DNA of 64,000 bases from Pseudooceanicola nanhaiensis DSM 18065 (GTDB taxonomy: Bacteria > Pseudomonadota > Alphaproteobacteria > Rhodobacterales > Rhodobacteraceae): positions 124,001-188,000 of the forward strand of contig NZ_JHZF01000011.1 in NCBI RefSeq assembly GCF_000688295.1. Reading direction: 5' to 3'. The position numbers and the translations under genes were made by a program. Shown here one piece after another: positions 42,615 through 52,150 of this stretch; position 1 is the first letter of the stretch, and every line of letters starts with the position of its first letter. A model generated the notes under the pieces. It saw only the letters and a list, made by a program, of their open reading frames with translations. It was not told the origin of the DNA and did no database searches.

Positions 42615-43567
42615 GCCTTGCCACCCACGTCCGCACCCTGGGAAGGGGCCCCGGCCGCTCCCGCTCGCTGACGCGGGAGGAGGCGGCCGAGGCCATGGCG
42701 CTGATGCTCTCGGGCGCGGCCGAGCCCGAGGCGGTCGGCGCGCTCCTGATGCTGCTGCGGATGAAGGGCGAGACGGCGGAGGAGATCGCGGGCTTCACCG
42801 AGGCGGCGCAGGGTGCCCTGCCGGACCTGGGGCCGGTGGACCTCGACTGGCCGAGCTATGCCGCCGGGCGGACCCGCGGGCTGCCGTGGTTCCTGCTCTC
42901 GGCCCGGCTGGTGGCGGAGGCGGGGCATCGGGTGCTGCTCCACGGCTGGAACGGGCCGGACGGGGCGGTGCGCGACGGGCTGGCCCGGGCCGGCATCGCG
43001 GTGGCCGAAGGGCCCGAGGCCGTGCCCGCGCTGCTCGACCGGGACCGGATCGCCTATCTGCCGCTCGAGACGCTGTCGCCCGCCATCTTCCGGCTGCTTG
43101 GGCTGCGGCCGGTCTTCGGGCTGCGCTCCTGCATCAACACGACCTGCCGGATGCTGAACCCGGCCCGCGCGGCGGCTTCGGTGCAGGGGGTGTTCCATCC
43201 GCCCTACCGGCTGCTGCAATCGGACGCGGCGCGGCTGCTCGGCTGGCGGGCGCTGACCGTCATCAAGGGCGGCGGCGGCGAGTTCGAGCGGCATCCGACG
43301 AAGGAGATCGCGCAGTTCGGGCTGCGGGACAGCGCGGCGTGGGAGGCCCCGGCGCCGGCTTTGATGGCGGACACGCGAAGGCTCAACGACGGCCAGGAAG
43401 ACCCGGGCCTGCTGACGGCGCTCTGGCAGGGCGATCTGCGGGACGCGTTCGCCGAGGCCGTGGTGACCGGCACCGCGGCGCTCGCCCTCGACACGCTGGG
43501 CGTGGCCGGGCCGGAGCAGGCGGCGCGCGAGCTCTGGGCCGCGCGCACCCGCTCGCGCGCGGCCTGA
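42611..43567 (+). CDS. TrpD2/YbiB-family protein (anthranilate phosphoribosyltransferase fold)
   Basis: 318 residues, GTG start overlapping nasA. It has the helical N domain of TrpD-like proteins (SLTREEAAEAMALMLSGAAEPEAVGALLMLLRMKGETAEEIAGFTEA), and the central segment RTRGLPWFLLSARLVAEAGHRVLLHG. The glycine-rich phosphoribosyl-pyrophosphate motif of true TrpD is not visible, as in TrpD2 proteins, which are nucleic-acid binders in E. coli (YbiB). The absence of other trp genes and its place at the end of a nitrate cluster are notable. Older annotation calls it a glycosyl transferase family protein. Confidence 0.82.
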   Translation: MSLATHVRTLGRGPGRSRSLTREEAAEAMALMLSGAAEPEAVGALLMLLRMKGETAEEIAGFTEAAQGALPDLGPVDLDWPSYAAGRTRGLPWFLLSARLVAEAGHRVLLHGWNGPDGAVRDGLARAGIAVAEGPEAVPALLDRDRIAYLPLETLSPAIFRLLGLRPVFGLRSCINTTCRMLNPARAAASVQGVFHPPYRLLQSDAARLLGWRALTVIKGGGGEFERHPTKEIAQFGLRDSAAWEAPAPALMADTRRLNDGQEDPGLLTALWQGDLRDAFAEAVVTGTAALALDTLGVAGPEQAARELWAARTRSRAA

Positions 43568-44018
43568 GACCGCCCCCGGGACGAACCGGGAGCCGCCGGG
43601 GGGCGGAGCCATGGCACCGGCGGGATGGCGCGCCCCGGAGCCGCCGGGCCACGCGCCATGCCGCCTCCCGTCATTCCCTGTTGTCCGCCTGCGCCCGGAC
43701 CGAGCGGCGGCCGGGCGCCGTGATCCGGCAGGGCCCCGCGTTCCGCGACCCGGTGAGCCGCCGGCGCCGGAGCTTCGCGACGAGCTTGAGGGTGCAGTCG
43801 ACCGGCAGGCTGCCGTCGCGGATGAAGCAATCCTCCGCGACAAGCCGCCCGTTGGAACCACGTGGATGCAAGTCAGGGATCGCGCCGTTTGCCGCGGGCG
43901 ATCCTCGTGTCCGTCCCGGCGGGACGGTCAGTGCGTCTGCACAAGCTCCGGCATCTGCAATTCCCGTCTCGGGGTCAGGAGAGACGACTTTCCGCCCGGC
44001 GGCCGCGACCGTAAAGCC
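43568..44018. other. Intergenic region after the nitrate cluster
   Basis: 451 bases without a recognised gene. It holds one small minus-strand open frame listed separately and a short perfect hairpin CCGTCCC/GGGACGG (43911-43927). No siroheme synthase (cysG) gene follows, although one often ends such clusters. No promoter was identified. Confidence 0.5.
43671..43871 (-). CDS. Small hypothetical protein (low confidence)
   Basis: 66 residues (MHPRGSNGRLVAEDCFIRDG..., ending ...RAQADNRE), Arg-rich, no signal peptide. The third codon positions are strongly G/C, as in real genes of this genome, but that is also expected by chance at this GC content. No family recognised. It could be a gene fragment left by deletion. 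Confidence 0.3.
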   Translation of the reverse strand: MHPRGSNGRLVAEDCFIRDGSLPVDCTLKLVAKLRRRRLTGSRNAGPCRITAPGRRSVRAQADNRE

Positions 44019-45032
44019 TCAGCCGTCGCTGCGGCCGAAGAGACCCGTCAACGCCCGCTGGATGATGCCCGCGACCGAAGGGCGGCGCTTGGCGGTGAAG
44101 GGCAGGGGGCGGCAGACCTCCATCGCGGCGACACCGACACGGGCGGTCAGCGCGCCGTTCACCACCCCCTCGCCGAAGCGGCGGGAGAGGCGGGCGAGCA
44201 GCGTGCCGCCGAGGACCGAGCCGATGGTGTCGTCGCCGACCGCAACCGCGCCGGTGGCGACGAGATGGGTCATCACCGCGCGGGTGAGCCGCCATGAGCC
44301 GAGGGTGCCGGAGCGGCCGCCGTAGATCTCGGCGATCCGGCGGATCATCCGCAGGTTCGAGGTCAGCGCCGTCGCCACGTCCGCCAGCGCCAGGGGCACC
44401 ACGGCGGTCACGGTGGCGACCTGCCGGGCGGCGGCCTCGACCTCGCGCAGGGCAGCGGCATCGAGGGGGGCCAGAAGCTCGGTCTCGGCAAGGCCCAGCA
44501 CGGCGGCGGCGTCGAATTGTTCACCCTCGCGTTCGCGGAAGCGTTCCAACCCCCATTTCAGCTCGTCCCGGCCCGCGTAGAGCGCGCCGAGGCGTCCGGC
44601 CAGGGCGCGCGCGCGCTTGAGATCGGCCGCGACGAGCACCGCCTCGGCCTCGGAATGGAGCTGGTCCATGCGCGAGAGGCGCGAGAAGGCAGCGATCTCC
44701 TTCACGACGATGGCAAGGCAGACCAGCAGGAAGACGGCGATCAGCAGCGTGACGGCATAGCCGAGAAGCGGGTAGGCGGCGATCAGCCCCACGACCGCCT
44801 GCCAGGCGGCGATGGAGATGAAGGTCGCGAGCAATGCCCCGGCGAGGCTCCAGAACCACCGCGCGAGGCGCGAGGGTTTGCGGGCGGCGAGCACCGCCAC
44901 GGTCTGCATCGCCCGGCCCTCGGGGCGCGGCGCGGGATCGGGCACCGGGGGCGCCTCGCCGGGGCCAGGGGCCTCGGTGCTGCCGTCGAGGTCGATCAGG
45001 ACCGGGCCGCGGCGTCTTTCCTCGTCAGCCAT
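44019..45032 (-). CDS. YcjF-like inner-membrane protein (DUF697/TIGR01620 family)
   Basis: 337 residues from ATG 45032, with a Pro/Glu-rich cytoplasmic start, two hydrophobic segments (about 60-85 and 88-112), then a helical soluble region with the DUF697-like GALTARVGVAAMEVCRPLPF near the end. YcjF is encoded with the GTPase-like YcjX and is linked to envelope stress in E. coli; exact function is not known. Here it is separated from ycjX by a GNAT gene whose stop overlaps the YcjF start by eight bases. Confidence 0.85.
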   Translation of the reverse strand: MADEERRRGPVLIDLDGSTEAPGPGEAPPVPDPAPRPEGRAMQTVAVLAARKPSRLARWFWSLAGALLATFISIAAWQAVVGLIAAYPLLGYAVTLLIAVFLLVCLAIVVKEIAAFSRLSRMDQLHSEAEAVLVAADLKRARALAGRLGALYAGRDELKWGLERFREREGEQFDAAAVLGLAETELLAPLDAAALREVEAAARQVATVTAVVPLALADVATALTSNLRMIRRIAEIYGGRSGTLGSWRLTRAVMTHLVATGAVAVGDDTIGSVLGGTLLARLSRRFGEGVVNGALTARVGVAAMEVCRPLPFTAKRRPSVAGIIQRALTGLFGRSDG

Positions 45033-45480
45033 GAAGCGCATTCCTTTCCCAGACGAACCGGATGTCCGGCAATCCCTCGTCGTTTCCCCGCCCGTCGGTG
45101 CGGTCCGCTTCCCGGAACCCGCGGGCCTGGTAGAAGCCGCGCGCGGTCCGGTTCGCCTGGAAACACCAGAGTGAAAGGCGGTCCGCCTCGGCCTGCGCCG
45201 CCGCGATCAGCCGCGTGCCGATGCCGCGGCCCCGCGCGCCGCGGGCGAGGTAGAGCGCATGGATCTCCTCTCCCTGCCGGGCAAGGAAGCCCGAGACCGC
45301 GCCCGCATGTTCCGCCACGATGGTCCAGCCGCGGTCGATGAGCGTTTCGGCAAACGCCACCTCCTCGGCGCGGGAATGGATGCGGGGCATCCACTCCGTC
45401 TCGTCGATGAAACCCGAGAGGATCCCCGCGACGCTCCCCGCGTCGAGCGGGCGGGCCGGGCGCAGCAGAAGCTCGCTCAC
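45025..45480 (-). CDS. GNAT family N-acetyltransferase
   Basis: 151 residues. The acetyl-CoA binding motif A is ALYLARGARGRGIGTRLIAAA (about 75-95, R/Q-x-x-G-x-G type), followed by WCFQANRTARGFYQARGF, the conserved motif B end. The substrate is unknown. It overlaps ycjX by four bases at its start and ycjF at its end, making a three-gene minus-strand set. Confidence 0.88.
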   Translation of the reverse strand: MSELLLRPARPLDAGSVAGILSGFIDETEWMPRIHSRAEEVAFAETLIDRGWTIVAEHAGAVSGFLARQGEEIHALYLARGARGRGIGTRLIAAAQAEADRLSLWCFQANRTARGFYQARGFREADRTDGRGNDEGLPDIRFVWERNALHG

Positions 45481-46889
45481 AGCCGGTCCCCGATCAGGAA
45501 CTGCGCCGCCCGGTCAAGCCGGATGTGCGGCGGGCCCTCGCCGGGTTTCAGCCGCAGGGGCGCGGGGGCGAAGGCCATCACGTTGTAATCGGCGTCGAGC
45601 CAGTGTTCGGCCAGCGACCGGGCGGGGTTCAGCAGGCGCTTCGGATCCTCGGGCAGCTCGCCCGGATAGAGCGCGGCCTGCCGCCCGGTGGAGAGGAGCC
45701 GGCCGCGGACGCAATCGACCTCGGCCCCGTTGTGGCTGACGGTTTCCTCCACCGTGGCGCGGAGGGCGGCGATGGACATCGCCGCGGTCTCGGCCCCGGC
45801 GAAGGCCGCGCGGTCGGAGGCGTCGCGCAGCAGCGCCTCCATGATCGCGGTGAGGCGTCCGTGCTGGGTGTGATGCAGGTGGTCGGCCTTGGTGGCGGCG
45901 AAGAGGATCTTCTCGACCCGCTTGCCCATCAGGAGGCTCGTCAGGAAGCGGTTCCGACCGGGCCGGAAGGCGCCGAGGATGTCGGCCATGGCGCGGCGCA
46001 GCTCCTCGACCGCCTGCGGGCCGCCGTGGATTGCCGAGAGCGCGTCCACCAGCACCACCTGCCGGTCGATGCGGGAGAAATGGTCGCGGAAGAACGGCTT
46101 GACCACCCGGTCCTTGTAGGCCTCGAACCGCCGCTCCATCTCGCGCCAGAGGCCCTTGCGGGGGGCGTTCTCCTCCACCGGCAGGGGGGCGAAGGTGAGC
46201 GCGGGAGAGCCCTCCATCTCGCCCGGCAGCAGGAACCGGCCCGGGGTGATGTCGGCATGGCCCGCCTCGCGCGCGGCGACGAGGTAGGCCTTGTAGGCGT
46301 CCGACAGGGCGCGGGCGTCGGGTTCTTCCCATGTCTCGCGGCCCCGCGCGGCGTCGGCGGCGGCGAGGAAGTCGCGCGCCTCGTCGCGCTTCTCGGCCCA
46401 GTCGAGCACGTCGCGGGACCACTTGGCGTAGCTTTTTTCCAGCAGCCCGAGGTCGAGCAGCCATTCGCCGGGGTAATCCACGATGTCGAGGTGGATCGTG
46501 CGCGGCCCGGAGAATCCGCCGAGCAGTCCGGTGGGCCGGACCTTCAGTGACAGCCGCAGCTCCGAGACGGTGCGCGTGCTCTCGGGCCAGAACGGCTCGG
46601 CCGCGGTGATCGCGGCGAGGTGGGTCTCGTAATCGAAGCGCGGGATCGTGTCGTCGGGCTGGGGCTGCAGGTAGGCGGTCACGATCCGGCCGTCGGCCTG
46701 GGCCACCAGCTGGGTCATCCGCGCGCGGTCCATCAGGTTCGCGACCAGCGAGGTGATGAAGACCGTCTTGCCCGACCGCGCGAGGCCCGTCACGCCCAGC
46801 CGGATGACGGGTTCGAAGAAGGTGCCCGAGATCGAATCCCCGACAGCCTCGACCCGGCGGGTCACCCCTTCGGCCAATGCGCCTATCAC
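45477..46889 (-). CDS. ycjX: YcjX-family GTPase-like protein
   Basis: 470 residues if begun at GTG 46889 (the GTG at 46892 is equally possible); the frame continues to 47579 but runs antisense through truA. The P-loop is GLARSGKTVFIT (about 36-47); HLDIVDYPGEWLLDLGLL corresponds to the DxxG region, and ATKADHLH to the base-recognition motif. YcjX proteins are GTP-binding and belong to the phage-shock-related stress set in some bacteria. YcjF is in the same minus-strand group. Confidence 0.9.
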   Translation of the reverse strand: MIGALAEGVTRRVEAVGDSISGTFFEPVIRLGVTGLARSGKTVFITSLVANLMDRARMTQLVAQADGRIVTAYLQPQPDDTIPRFDYETHLAAITAAEPFWPESTRTVSELRLSLKVRPTGLLGGFSGPRTIHLDIVDYPGEWLLDLGLLEKSYAKWSRDVLDWAEKRDEARDFLAAADAARGRETWEEPDARALSDAYKAYLVAAREAGHADITPGRFLLPGEMEGSPALTFAPLPVEENAPRKGLWREMERRFEAYKDRVVKPFFRDHFSRIDRQVVLVDALSAIHGGPQAVEELRRAMADILGAFRPGRNRFLTSLLMGKRVEKILFAATKADHLHHTQHGRLTAIMEALLRDASDRAAFAGAETAAMSIAALRATVEETVSHNGAEVDCVRGRLLSTGRQAALYPGELPEDPKRLLNPARSLAEHWLDADYNVMAFAPAPLRLKPGEGPPHIRLDRAAQFLIGDRL

Positions 46890-46985
46890 CACGTGCCTGT
46901 CCCGTTCCTGCCTGTGCCTTTCGGCACAAGATAGAGGCGGGCGGCGGCACTTGCCAGTGCGGGGGGCGCACGGTAACCGATTGGG

Positions 46986-47753
46986 ATGCCGCGCTACGCC
47001 CTGAAGATCGAATACCACGGAGCCCCCTTCGCCGGATGGCAGAGGCAGGCGGACCAGCCCTCGGTGCAGGGCGCGGTGGAGGCGGCGCTTGCGCGGCTTG
47101 AGCCCGGGGAGCACAGGATCGCTGCGGCGGGCCGGACCGATGCGGGGGTGCATGCGACGGGGCAGGTGGCCTCGTTCGACCTTGCGAAGGGGTGGGATCC
47201 GTTCCGGCTGTCCGAGGCGCTGAACTATCACCTCAAGCCGCAGCCGGTGGCCGTGGTGGCAGCTGCGCGGGTGGCCGATGACTGGCACGCGCGGTTCACG
47301 GCGGTGGAGCGGCGGTATGTCTTCCGCCTGTTGATGCGCCGCGCCCCCGCGACCCATGACGCGGGGCTCGTGTGGCAGGTGAAGCAGCCGCTGGACGTCG
47401 CGCCGATGCGGGAGGCGGCGGCGCACCTGATCGGCAAGCACGATTTCACCACCTTCCGCAGCTCGATCTGCCAGGCGGCGAGCCCGGTGAAGACGCTGGA
47501 CGAGATCACCATCGAGGAGGTCGCGGGCTTCTCGGGCCCCGAGCTGCGGTTCTTCCTGCGGGCGCGGTCGTTCCTGCACAACCAGGTGCGCTCCATCGTC
47601 GGCACGCTGGAGCGCGTCGGCGCCGGGGCCTGGGCGCCCGGCGACGTGAAGACGGCGCTGGAGGCCGCGGACCGTGCGGCCTGCGGGCCGGTCTGCCCGC
47701 CGCAGGGGCTCTACCTGGCGGGTGTGGGTTACCCCGAGGATCCCTTCGGCTGA
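46986..47753 (+). CDS. truA: tRNA pseudouridine(38-40) synthase TruA
   Basis: 255 residues. The catalytic aspartate is D52 in [16 protein letters not shown]. Other TruA blocks are [16 protein letters not shown] at the start and [19 protein letters not shown] near residue 200. It converts uridines 38-40 of tRNA anticodon arms to pseudouridine. It overlaps the convergent cation-efflux gene by 25 bases. The 93-base upstream gap is shared with ycjX as a divergent promoter. Confidence 0.96.
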   Translation: MPRYALKIEYHGAPFAGWQRQADQPSVQGAVEAALARLEPGEHRIAAAGRTDAGVHATGQVASFDLAKGWDPFRLSEALNYHLKPQPVAVVAAARVADDWHARFTAVERRYVFRLLMRRAPATHDAGLVWQVKQPLDVAPMREAAAHLIGKHDFTTFRSSICQAASPVKTLDEITIEEVAGFSGPELRFFLRARSFLHNQVRSIVGTLERVGAGAWAPGDVKTALEAADRAACGPVCPPQGLYLAGVGYPEDPFG

Positions 47754-48706
47754 CCGGGGGCCGCGGGGGGCACGCCGATGCCGAAGGGCGCGCCGCTCTG
47801 GCTCTCCTTCGCCTGCGCCTCGATGAAGACATGCATGACTTCGGGGAAGGTCTCGCGGATCCGCGTCTCGAGCCGTGAGACCGTCGCCTCCACATCGGCA
47901 AGCGAGGCGGTGTCGCGGAAATCGAGGCTGATGTTGGCGAGCACGTTCTGCGGCCCGAGGTGGATCGTCCGCAGCTCGTTCAGCCCCGCGACGCCCGGCT
48001 CCTCGCCGATCATTTCGCGGATCGCGTGGCGCGTCTCGCGGGTGGCGGCCTCGCCGATCAGCAGGCTGCGCGTCTCGTAGGCGAGCCCCGCCGCGGCCAA
48101 TGCCAGCACCACGGCGATTCCGATGGAGGCCGCGCCGTCGGCCGTGTGCCAGCCGAGATGCTGGGACAGGAGCAGGCCGATCATCGCGATGACGAGGCCC
48201 AGCAGGGCGGCGCTGTCCTCGAAGAGCACGGTGAAGGTGGTCGGGTCCTTCGAGCGCCGGATCGCCTGCCAGAGCGAGCGCCCGCCACGGGTCTTGTTGA
48301 AGGCGCGGAGGGCGACGATCCAGGCCGCGCCCTCGAAGAGGATCGCGAAGCCGAGAACCACGTAGTTGATCGTGTAGCTGGTGATCGGCTCGGGGTGCAG
48401 GATGTGCTGGACGCCTTCGTAGAACGAGATGCCGGAGCCCAGGCCGAAGATCAGGATGGCGACGACGAAGGACCAGAAATAGACCTCCATCCCGTAGCCG
48501 AAGGGGTGGACCTCGTCCGGGGCGCGGCGCGACCGGCTCAGTCCGAGCAGCAGGAGGCCCTGGTTGCCGGTGTCCACGACCGAGTGGATCGCCTCGGACA
48601 GCATCGCGGAGGAGCCGGTATAGGCCGCGGCGATGAACTTGGTGACCGCGATGGCCGCGTTTCCGGCGAGTGCCGCGTAGATGACGAGCTTCGAGTCACC
48701 GGCCAT
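47729..48706 (-). CDS. Cation diffusion facilitator (CDF) family transporter
   Basis: 325 residues with six helices. Helix II carries HSVVDTGNQ, and helix V region [13 protein letters not shown] provides the HxxxD metal site. The C-terminal cytoplasmic domain (about 235-310) has the dimer/metal-sensing fold. GlyAla/[12 protein letters not shown] in the middle is typical of the YdfM-like zinc/iron group. CDF proteins export divalent metals such as zinc, iron or manganese in exchange for protons; the metal is not readable. Confidence 0.92.
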   Translation of the reverse strand: MAGDSKLVIYAALAGNAAIAVTKFIAAAYTGSSAMLSEAIHSVVDTGNQGLLLLGLSRSRRAPDEVHPFGYGMEVYFWSFVVAILIFGLGSGISFYEGVQHILHPEPITSYTINYVVLGFAILFEGAAWIVALRAFNKTRGGRSLWQAIRRSKDPTTFTVLFEDSAALLGLVIAMIGLLLSQHLGWHTADGAASIGIAVVLALAAAGLAYETRSLLIGEAATRETRHAIREMIGEEPGVAGLNELRTIHLGPQNVLANISLDFRDTASLADVEATVSRLETRIRETFPEVMHVFIEAQAKESQSGAPFGIGVPPAAPGQPKGSSG

Positions 48707-49094
48707 GGGGGGATCCTTCGTTCGGGTCGGGTGCGGTCAACCGGCACAGGGCGCGGCGGTTCCGCCCGGGAGCCTAGCGCGGGGGCGGGTCGGGCGCCAG
48801 ACGAGGTGTGGCGGGCGCTCGATCCCCGGCGCGCGGCGGGGCAGGACGGGCGATACGGCCCCCCCTGCGTTGCCCGCAACGCGCGAGATGCCGGTCGAGG
48901 CGCGGCCGCGACCTCCCGCCTCTGGACCCTCGTGACCTCGGCGCGTATAAGCCGCCCCATGGTCCGGGACGTGGCGCATATCCATCGAATTAGCCGCCCG
49001 GCGGCCTGACAGCTCGTCGGGACGCCGGGACAAGGCGCATGGGAGCGCCCGCGCCGCTTTCCCCCTCACATCGCGACAAGACGAAGGACCGGAC
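48707..49094. other. Intergenic region upstream of ileS
   Basis: 388 bases between divergent genes. It contains a short hairpin GCGTTG/CAACGC (48867-48882) but no T-box-like leader or gene I can support. A GTATAA string near 48939 could be part of a promoter. The small open frames on both strands look like GC-driven chance. Confidence 0.45.
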
Positions 49095-52091
49095 ATGTCC
49101 GCCGAGACACCCGACTACAAAGACACGCTCAACCTGCCGAAAACCGATTTCCCGATGCGCGCGGGGCTTCCCAAGCGGGAACCCGAATGGCTCGACCGCT
49201 GGGCGAGGATCGGCGTCTACGACCGCCTGCGCGAGAAGGAGGGCCGCACGCCCTTCACGCTCCACGACGGCCCGCCCTATGCCAACGGCCACCTCCACAT
49301 CGGCCATGCGCTGAACAAGATCCTCAAGGACATGATCGTCCGCTCCCGCCAGATGATGGGGCATGACGCGCGCTACATCCCCGGCTGGGACTGCCACGGC
49401 CTGCCGATCGAGTGGAAGATCGAGGAGCAGTACCGCGCCAAGGGGCTCGACAAGGACAAGGTCGACGTCGTCGACTTCCGCCAGGAATGCCGCAAGTTCG
49501 CGGAGGGCTGGGTCGATATCCAGCGCGAGGAGTTCCAGCGCCTCGGGATCACCGGCAACTGGGCCGAACCCTACCTGACGATGAACTTCCACGCCGAGCG
49601 GGTGATCGCCGAGGAATTCATGAAATTCCTGATGAACGGCACGCTCTACCAGGGCTCGAAGCCGGTCATGTGGTCGCCCGTCGAGGAGACCGCGCTGGCC
49701 GAGGCCGAGGTCGAGTACCACGACAAGGAAAGCCCCACCATCTGGGTGAAGTTCCGCGTCGCCGAGTTCGAGCTGCCGGACATCGTCCTGTCGGACGAGG
49801 AGGCGACCGACGAGAGCCGCGAGGCGGTGGCCGCGGCCGAAGAGAAGGTGTCGGCCGACCTGACCGGCGCCCATGTGGTGATCTGGACCACGACGCCCTG
49901 GACCATCCCGTCGAACAAGGCGGTGGTCTATGGCGAGGAGATCGCCTACGGCCTCTACGAGGTCACCGGCACGCCCGAGGAATGCTGGGCCGAGGTGGGC
50001 GACCGCTTCATCCTGGCCGACAACCTCGCCGCCGAGGTGATGGGCCGCGCGCGGCTGGAAGAGGGCCAGTACCGCCGCCTCCGCGACGTGCGCCATTCGC
50101 AGCTGGCCGGCATGCGCCTGAGCCACCCGCTCGCCGGCGCCGAGGGCGGCGATGGCGAATGGGACGACCTGCGCGACTTCCGCGCGGCCGAATTCGTGAC
50201 CGACACCGAGGGCACCGGCTTCGTGCATTGCGCGCCGTCCCACGGGATGGAGGAATACGAGCTCTACCGCGACCTCGGGATGCTCGAACAGGTCATCACC
50301 TACAACGTGATGGACGACGGCTCCTTCCGCGCGGACCTGCCGTTCTTCGGCGGCAAGCGCATCCTGCGCGCCAAGGCCAAGAACGGGAGCTGGGAGGGCG
50401 ACGCCAACGCCGCCGTCATCGCCAAGCTGACCGAGGTCGGCGGGCTGCTGGCGCGGGGCCGCATCAAGCACTCCTATCCGCATTCCTGGCGCTCCAAGGC
50501 GCCGGTGATCTACCGCAACACGCCGCAATGGTTCGCCGCGATCGACAAGCCGGTCGGCGACGGGCAGGACGAGAACGGCACGACCATCCGCGAGCGCGCG
50601 CTGACCTGCATCGACAAGGTGGAATGGACCCCGAAATCGGGCCGCAACCGCCTGCATTCGATGATGGAGGCGCGGCCCGACTGGGTGCTCTCGCGCCAGC
50701 GGGCCTGGGGCGTGCCGCTCACCTGCTTCGTGAAGAAGGGGGCGCTGCCGACCGATCCCGGGTTCCTTCTGCGCGACGAGGCGGTCAATGCCCGCATCGC
50801 CGAGGCCTTCGAGGCCGAGGGCGCGGATGCGTGGTATCTCGAGGGGGCCAAGGAGCGGTTCCTCGGGGCCGACCACGACCCGGCGGAATGGGAGCAGGTC
50901 TTCGACATCCTCGACGTGTGGTTCGACAGCGGCTCGACCCACGCCTTCGTGCTGCGCGACCGCGCCGACGGGACCGAGGACGGGATCGCGGACGTCTACC
51001 TTGAAGGCACCGACCAGCACCGCGGCTGGTTCCATTCCTCGCTCCTGCAATCGGTCGGCACCACCGGCCACGCGCCCTACCGCGCCGTCGTGACCCACGG
51101 GTTCACGCTGGACGAGAAGGGCAACAAGATGTCGAAGTCGCTCGGCAACACCATCCTCCCCGAGGAGGTGGTGGAGCAATACGGCGCGGACATCCTGCGG
51201 CTCTGGGTGGCGCAGGCGGACTTCACCGCCGACCAGCGGATCGGGCCGGAAATCCTGAAGGGCGTGGCCGACGGCTACCGGCGGCTCCGGAACACGATGC
51301 GCTTCCTGCTGGGCTCCCTGAGCGATTTCCGCGAGGAGGACCGTGTCGCGCCCGAGGACATGCCCGAGCTGGAACGCTGGGTGCTGCACCGGCTGGCGGA
51401 GCTCGATGAGCGGGTCCGGACAGGCTATGAGAGCTACGATTTCCAGGGCGCCTTCCAGGCGGTCTTCAACTTCGCGACGATCGAGCTCTCGGCCTTCTAC
51501 TTCGATATCCGCAAGGACGCGCTCTATTGCGACGGCGAGACGCTGCGGGCGAAATCCGCGCGCACGGTGCTGGATCTGCTGTTCCACCGGCTCACGACCT
51601 GGCTCGCGCCGATCCTCGTCTTCACGATGGAGGAGGTCTGGCTGGAGCGCTTCCCGGGCGAGGACAGCTCGGTCCACCTGACCGACATGCCCGAGACGCC
51701 CGCTTCCTGGCGCGACCCGGCGCTGGCGGAGAAATGGGCGCAGGTCCGGGCCGCGCGGCGCGTGGTCACGGCAGCGCTCGAGGTGCAGCGGACCGACAAG
51801 GTCATCGGCGCCTCGCTGGAAGCGGCTCCGGTGGTCCATGTCGAGGACGCGGCGATGCGCGAGGCGCTGCAATCGGTGGCCTTCGAGGATGTCTGCATCA
51901 CCTCGGACATCACGCTGACCGGCGATCCGGCGCCGGCCGAGGCCTACCGCCTGCCGGAGGTCCCCGGGGTCGGTGTGGTCTTCGAGAAGGCCGACGGCGA
52001 GAAGTGCCAGCGCTGCTGGAAGATCCTGCCGGACGTCGGCACGCACCGGCATCCGGGCGTCTGCGGACGCTGCGACGAGGCCCTGGGCTGA
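49095..52091 (+). CDS. ileS: Isoleucyl-tRNA synthetase
   Basis: 998 residues. Class I motifs: HIGH at 68-71 (HLHIGHAL) and KMSKS at 678-682. The editing domain lies between (about 190-420), and the C-terminal zinc ligands are CQRCWK and CGRCDEA at the very end, typical of the bacterial zinc-containing form. It charges tRNA-Ile and edits valine. A strong terminator follows its stop at 52124. Confidence 0.97.
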   Translation: MSAETPDYKDTLNLPKTDFPMRAGLPKREPEWLDRWARIGVYDRLREKEGRTPFTLHDGPPYANGHLHIGHALNKILKDMIVRSRQMMGHDARYIPGWDCHGLPIEWKIEEQYRAKGLDKDKVDVVDFRQECRKFAEGWVDIQREEFQRLGITGNWAEPYLTMNFHAERVIAEEFMKFLMNGTLYQGSKPVMWSPVEETALAEAEVEYHDKESPTIWVKFRVAEFELPDIVLSDEEATDESREAVAAAEEKVSADLTGAHVVIWTTTPWTIPSNKAVVYGEEIAYGLYEVTGTPEECWAEVGDRFILADNLAAEVMGRARLEEGQYRRLRDVRHSQLAGMRLSHPLAGAEGGDGEWDDLRDFRAAEFVTDTEGTGFVHCAPSHGMEEYELYRDLGMLEQVITYNVMDDGSFRADLPFFGGKRILRAKAKNGSWEGDANAAVIAKLTEVGGLLARGRIKHSYPHSWRSKAPVIYRNTPQWFAAIDKPVGDGQDENGTTIRERALTCIDKVEWTPKSGRNRLHSMMEARPDWVLSRQRAWGVPLTCFVKKGALPTDPGFLLRDEAVNARIAEAFEAEGADAWYLEGAKERFLGADHDPAEWEQVFDILDVWFDSGSTHAFVLRDRADGTEDGIADVYLEGTDQHRGWFHSSLLQSVGTTGHAPYRAVVTHGFTLDEKGNKMSKSLGNTILPEEVVEQYGADILRLWVAQADFTADQRIGPEILKGVADGYRRLRNTMRFLLGSLSDFREEDRVAPEDMPELERWVLHRLAELDERVRTGYESYDFQGAFQAVFNFATIELSAFYFDIRKDALYCDGETLRAKSARTVLDLLFHRLTTWLAPILVFTMEEVWLERFPGEDSSVHLTDMPETPASWRDPALAEKWAQVRAARRVVTAALEVQRTDKVIGASLEAAPVVHVEDAAMREALQSVAFEDVCITSDITLTGDPAPAEAYRLPEVPGVGVVFEKADGEKCQRCWKILPDVGTHRHPGVCGRCDEALG

Positions 52092-52119
52092 CCCTCGGGC
52101 GGCGCGTGATGGCGGATTG

Positions 52120-52150
52120 AAGAGGGCGGGGGAGACCCCGCCCTTCTTGT
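52120..52150 (+). terminator. Intrinsic terminator of ileS
   Basis: GGGCGGGG (52124-52131) pairs perfectly with CCCCGCCC (52136-52143) around GAGA and is followed by TTCTTGTTT. It begins 33 bases after the ileS stop. Confidence 0.85.

Noticed and set aside
49039-49314. Small plus-strand frame overlapping the ileS start
   Set aside because: Arg/Thr-rich shadow in another frame of ileS, no support.
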